From Lamellibrachia columna (taxonomy: Eukaryota; Annelida; Polychaeta; Sabellida; Siboglinidae), in contig OY759267.1 of NCBI GenBank assembly GCA_963662155.1, positions 32,592,976 to 32,656,975 on the forward strand: a DNA stretch of 64,000 nucleotides, written 5' to 3'. Under the pieces are notes generated by a model. That model saw nothing but the letters and a program-made list of their open reading frames with translations. It made no database searches and had not been told where the DNA came from. The position numbers were made by a program, and so were the translations under genes. The stretch's first letter is position 1. Every line of letters begins with the position of its first letter. Below are positions 62,301-64,000 of the stretch, in pieces.

Positions 62301-64000
62301 ACAGTAGGTGCACGGTTTTGTGTCCAAAGGGAAATGTGGTTGATACCAACTAAATATTCGACAGCCACATAATTCACACAGCTTGACGTCTAAAATGATG
62401 GTAATATCGAGCCTGATTGTTATGAAAGAAACACATATTTGGCTCGGTTGCATTATTGACAGTTGCAGTCCGACCCATGTTTGCTGCTGTGACCGACTGT
62501 GCAGCAGGAACATCGTCATGTGTTCGGGATGGTCTACAACAACCTCCTTTGCTGTCTCTGGTATTTCAAGAGGTAACTCTGACAGCCTAAACGACGTTGG
62601 TTAGTGCAATAAGGTAATGAACATAACAATTTACATGCTTCCTGATATGCTGTCATTGATATCTCACTTTTTCCAGTGGGATAGTAGTTTTGTATGTTAA
62701 TATGCTGAATCAAACCATAAGAATGTAGAATATTATATTACATAACATAATAGCTATCACACGATCATGGGACCACTATCTGAATAAATTAATTAACATG
62801 GACAGTACATGTTCTCGCAATTTTAATTCCACATATCCAAATTTGCTTCTTTCATAATTGTATACCTTGTGCAGATGTATATTGGGATATTAGAGCCGTT
62901 TTTGCAAATACCTGTCTTAAGAATTTACTTTGTTGTGTTTGACGTGTTATGTCATAAACTGTTGAAGAATAACAGCAGATTATTTGGTAACAACTTTTTG
63001 TTTGCGTCACTCATTATAATGGGAGTTTTTAGTTTTAGAAAATGTGATAGCTTTAATATATGCAATTCACAAGATAATCCATTTGTATGATGCCAACAGT
63101 GTACATTGCTGACAATCCTCGCTAATTGCTTTTGTAACAAATAAATGCAGTCAATATTTGTTTTGTAGGTGTTTCCCCACACTTCACAACAACATGAAAC
63201 ACAAATCAGGTACTGTGAATAGTATATTGTTTTAAGTGAGCATTTTTGTGTAGTAAATATTTTGCACTAGTATGCATAATTGCAATACTTTTCAAAGTTT
63301 CAAAGGTATCATCCTATTAAAACAACTAGAAATTTACTTACATATGTCATTTCAATATCATTGATTTTTACATTAGTGCTGGCTTTTCGTAGTTACTAAA
63401 TAGCATGACATTAATTTCCTACACATTATGTGATAATTGATTAACTACAAACCACATAACCAATTAACCAAGTTGTTTGCCTGTCTTTGCTGAGTTCAAC
63501 CGGGTCATTTGCTGAGCCAAAAAAATATTGGTGTCATCAGCAAAAAAATTAAATTTAACAGTTATGAACTACATGTATGTAAAGCACCTTGATTGATCAG
63601 GCCCTGTATATCTACTTTATTATTATCATATGTAAGCATCACTTCTATCCAGCTACACTGTCTCAAACGACAGTGAGCACGAACATGAATGCAGAGTAAT
63701 CACGGTTATACACAATCTTTACATTGCACATGATGCAACAGAGAGTTGTTCTGGAAGGGGTACAAAGGCTAGGATCCCTTTCCGACAATTGTCTAGATAT
63801 CAGTCGCACACCCTTAACGAACCCCCTTAACCCTCCTTTCATGATTCTAAAATGGATTGCAACACTCAGGATTAGGCACAGATGTTTTCTTTGGAGCCAT
63901 CACCAGAGCCAGACTAACACCTAAGCCCAGGGTTTTATATACAATCAACCCTGTGGGATTGTAAATCCTATTGTAATGCACACAGCTGAGCATCAGTCCC
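58718..64000 (+). repeat. Duplicated block, copy B (runs off the window)
   Basis: Direct copy of 47,590-54,647 without the LINE. It has an 11-bp deletion at about 60,527 relative to copy A, which shifts the frame of the transposase relic. It contains the same dispersed repeat (62,070-63,143) and first-exon-like ORF (59,839-59,882). Confidence 0.95.
60243..61098 (-). pseudogene. Mutator-like transposase relic (copy B)
   Basis: Same structure as 50,890-51,745. The N-terminal frame 61,098-60,697 has one amino-acid change (Asp to Val after SKS). The middle frame is broken by the 11-bp deletion within the INTLRGLPED segment. Confidence 0.62.

Overview
This is animal genomic DNA dominated by repeats, with no sign of bacterial or organellar organisation. 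The evidence is split exons with GT-AG (and one possible GC-AG) junctions, many non-LTR retrotransposon remains, a tRNA-derived SINE, Mutator-like transposase relics, a decayed THAP zinc finger, minisatellites and long (TA)n tracts. The mix of L2/CR1/RTE-like LINEs, a MULE family and THAP exons fits a marine invertebrate (mollusc or another lophotrochozoan would be my guess). The species cannot be fixed from sequence alone.

Layout. 1-10,288 is a tandem array of about 7.7 units of ~1.34 kb; each unit carries the amino-terminal fragment of a Mutator-like transposase-type protein on the minus strand. 10,293-18,461 is a mosaic: two copies of a decayed LINE, an old L2-like LINE, a ~64-bp minisatellite, two isolated exon-like ORFs, and a ~2-kb repeat family with a compact promoter-like cluster (NRF-1, ETS and YY1 type sites). 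19-25 kb holds a 63-bp-arm palindrome, two minisatellites, the 5' half of a PHD-endonuclease LINE, several exon-like ORFs and a SINE. 26.2-27.3 kb is a diverged copy of sequence found again at 52.7 and 62.1 kb. 28.6-29.9 kb has a ~320-bp direct repeat. 30.4-34.4 kb contains two arrays of short palindromic boxes with covarying stems, flanking decayed gag-like minus-strand frames.

35.2-37.5 kb is an L2-like LINE with three stops. 38,401-41,876 is a well-delimited DNA transposon: 38-bp inverted repeats, 8-bp target duplication and repeated TTCGGCCCA motifs, with a CR1-like LINE and (TA)n arrays nested inside. It abuts an RTE-like LINE whose catalytic box is mutated. 43.2-46.0 kb is the most gene-like stretch: decayed THAP exons on plus and a coherent three-exon, 106-aa gene model on minus. 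46.5-47.6 kb is the carboxy-terminal half of a Mutator-like transposase with two stops.

47,590-54,647 and 58,718-64,000 are near-identical direct copies (roughly 18 substitutions and two small indels outside one retrotransposon in ~5.3 kb by eye). Only the first copy carries a 1.76-kb CR1-like LINE, which has its target duplication. The pair is either a very recent duplication or two haplotypes kept by the assembler.

No tRNA, rRNA or CRISPR gene was found. Most open frames are transposon proteins or repeat artefacts; the genes do not form a pathway.
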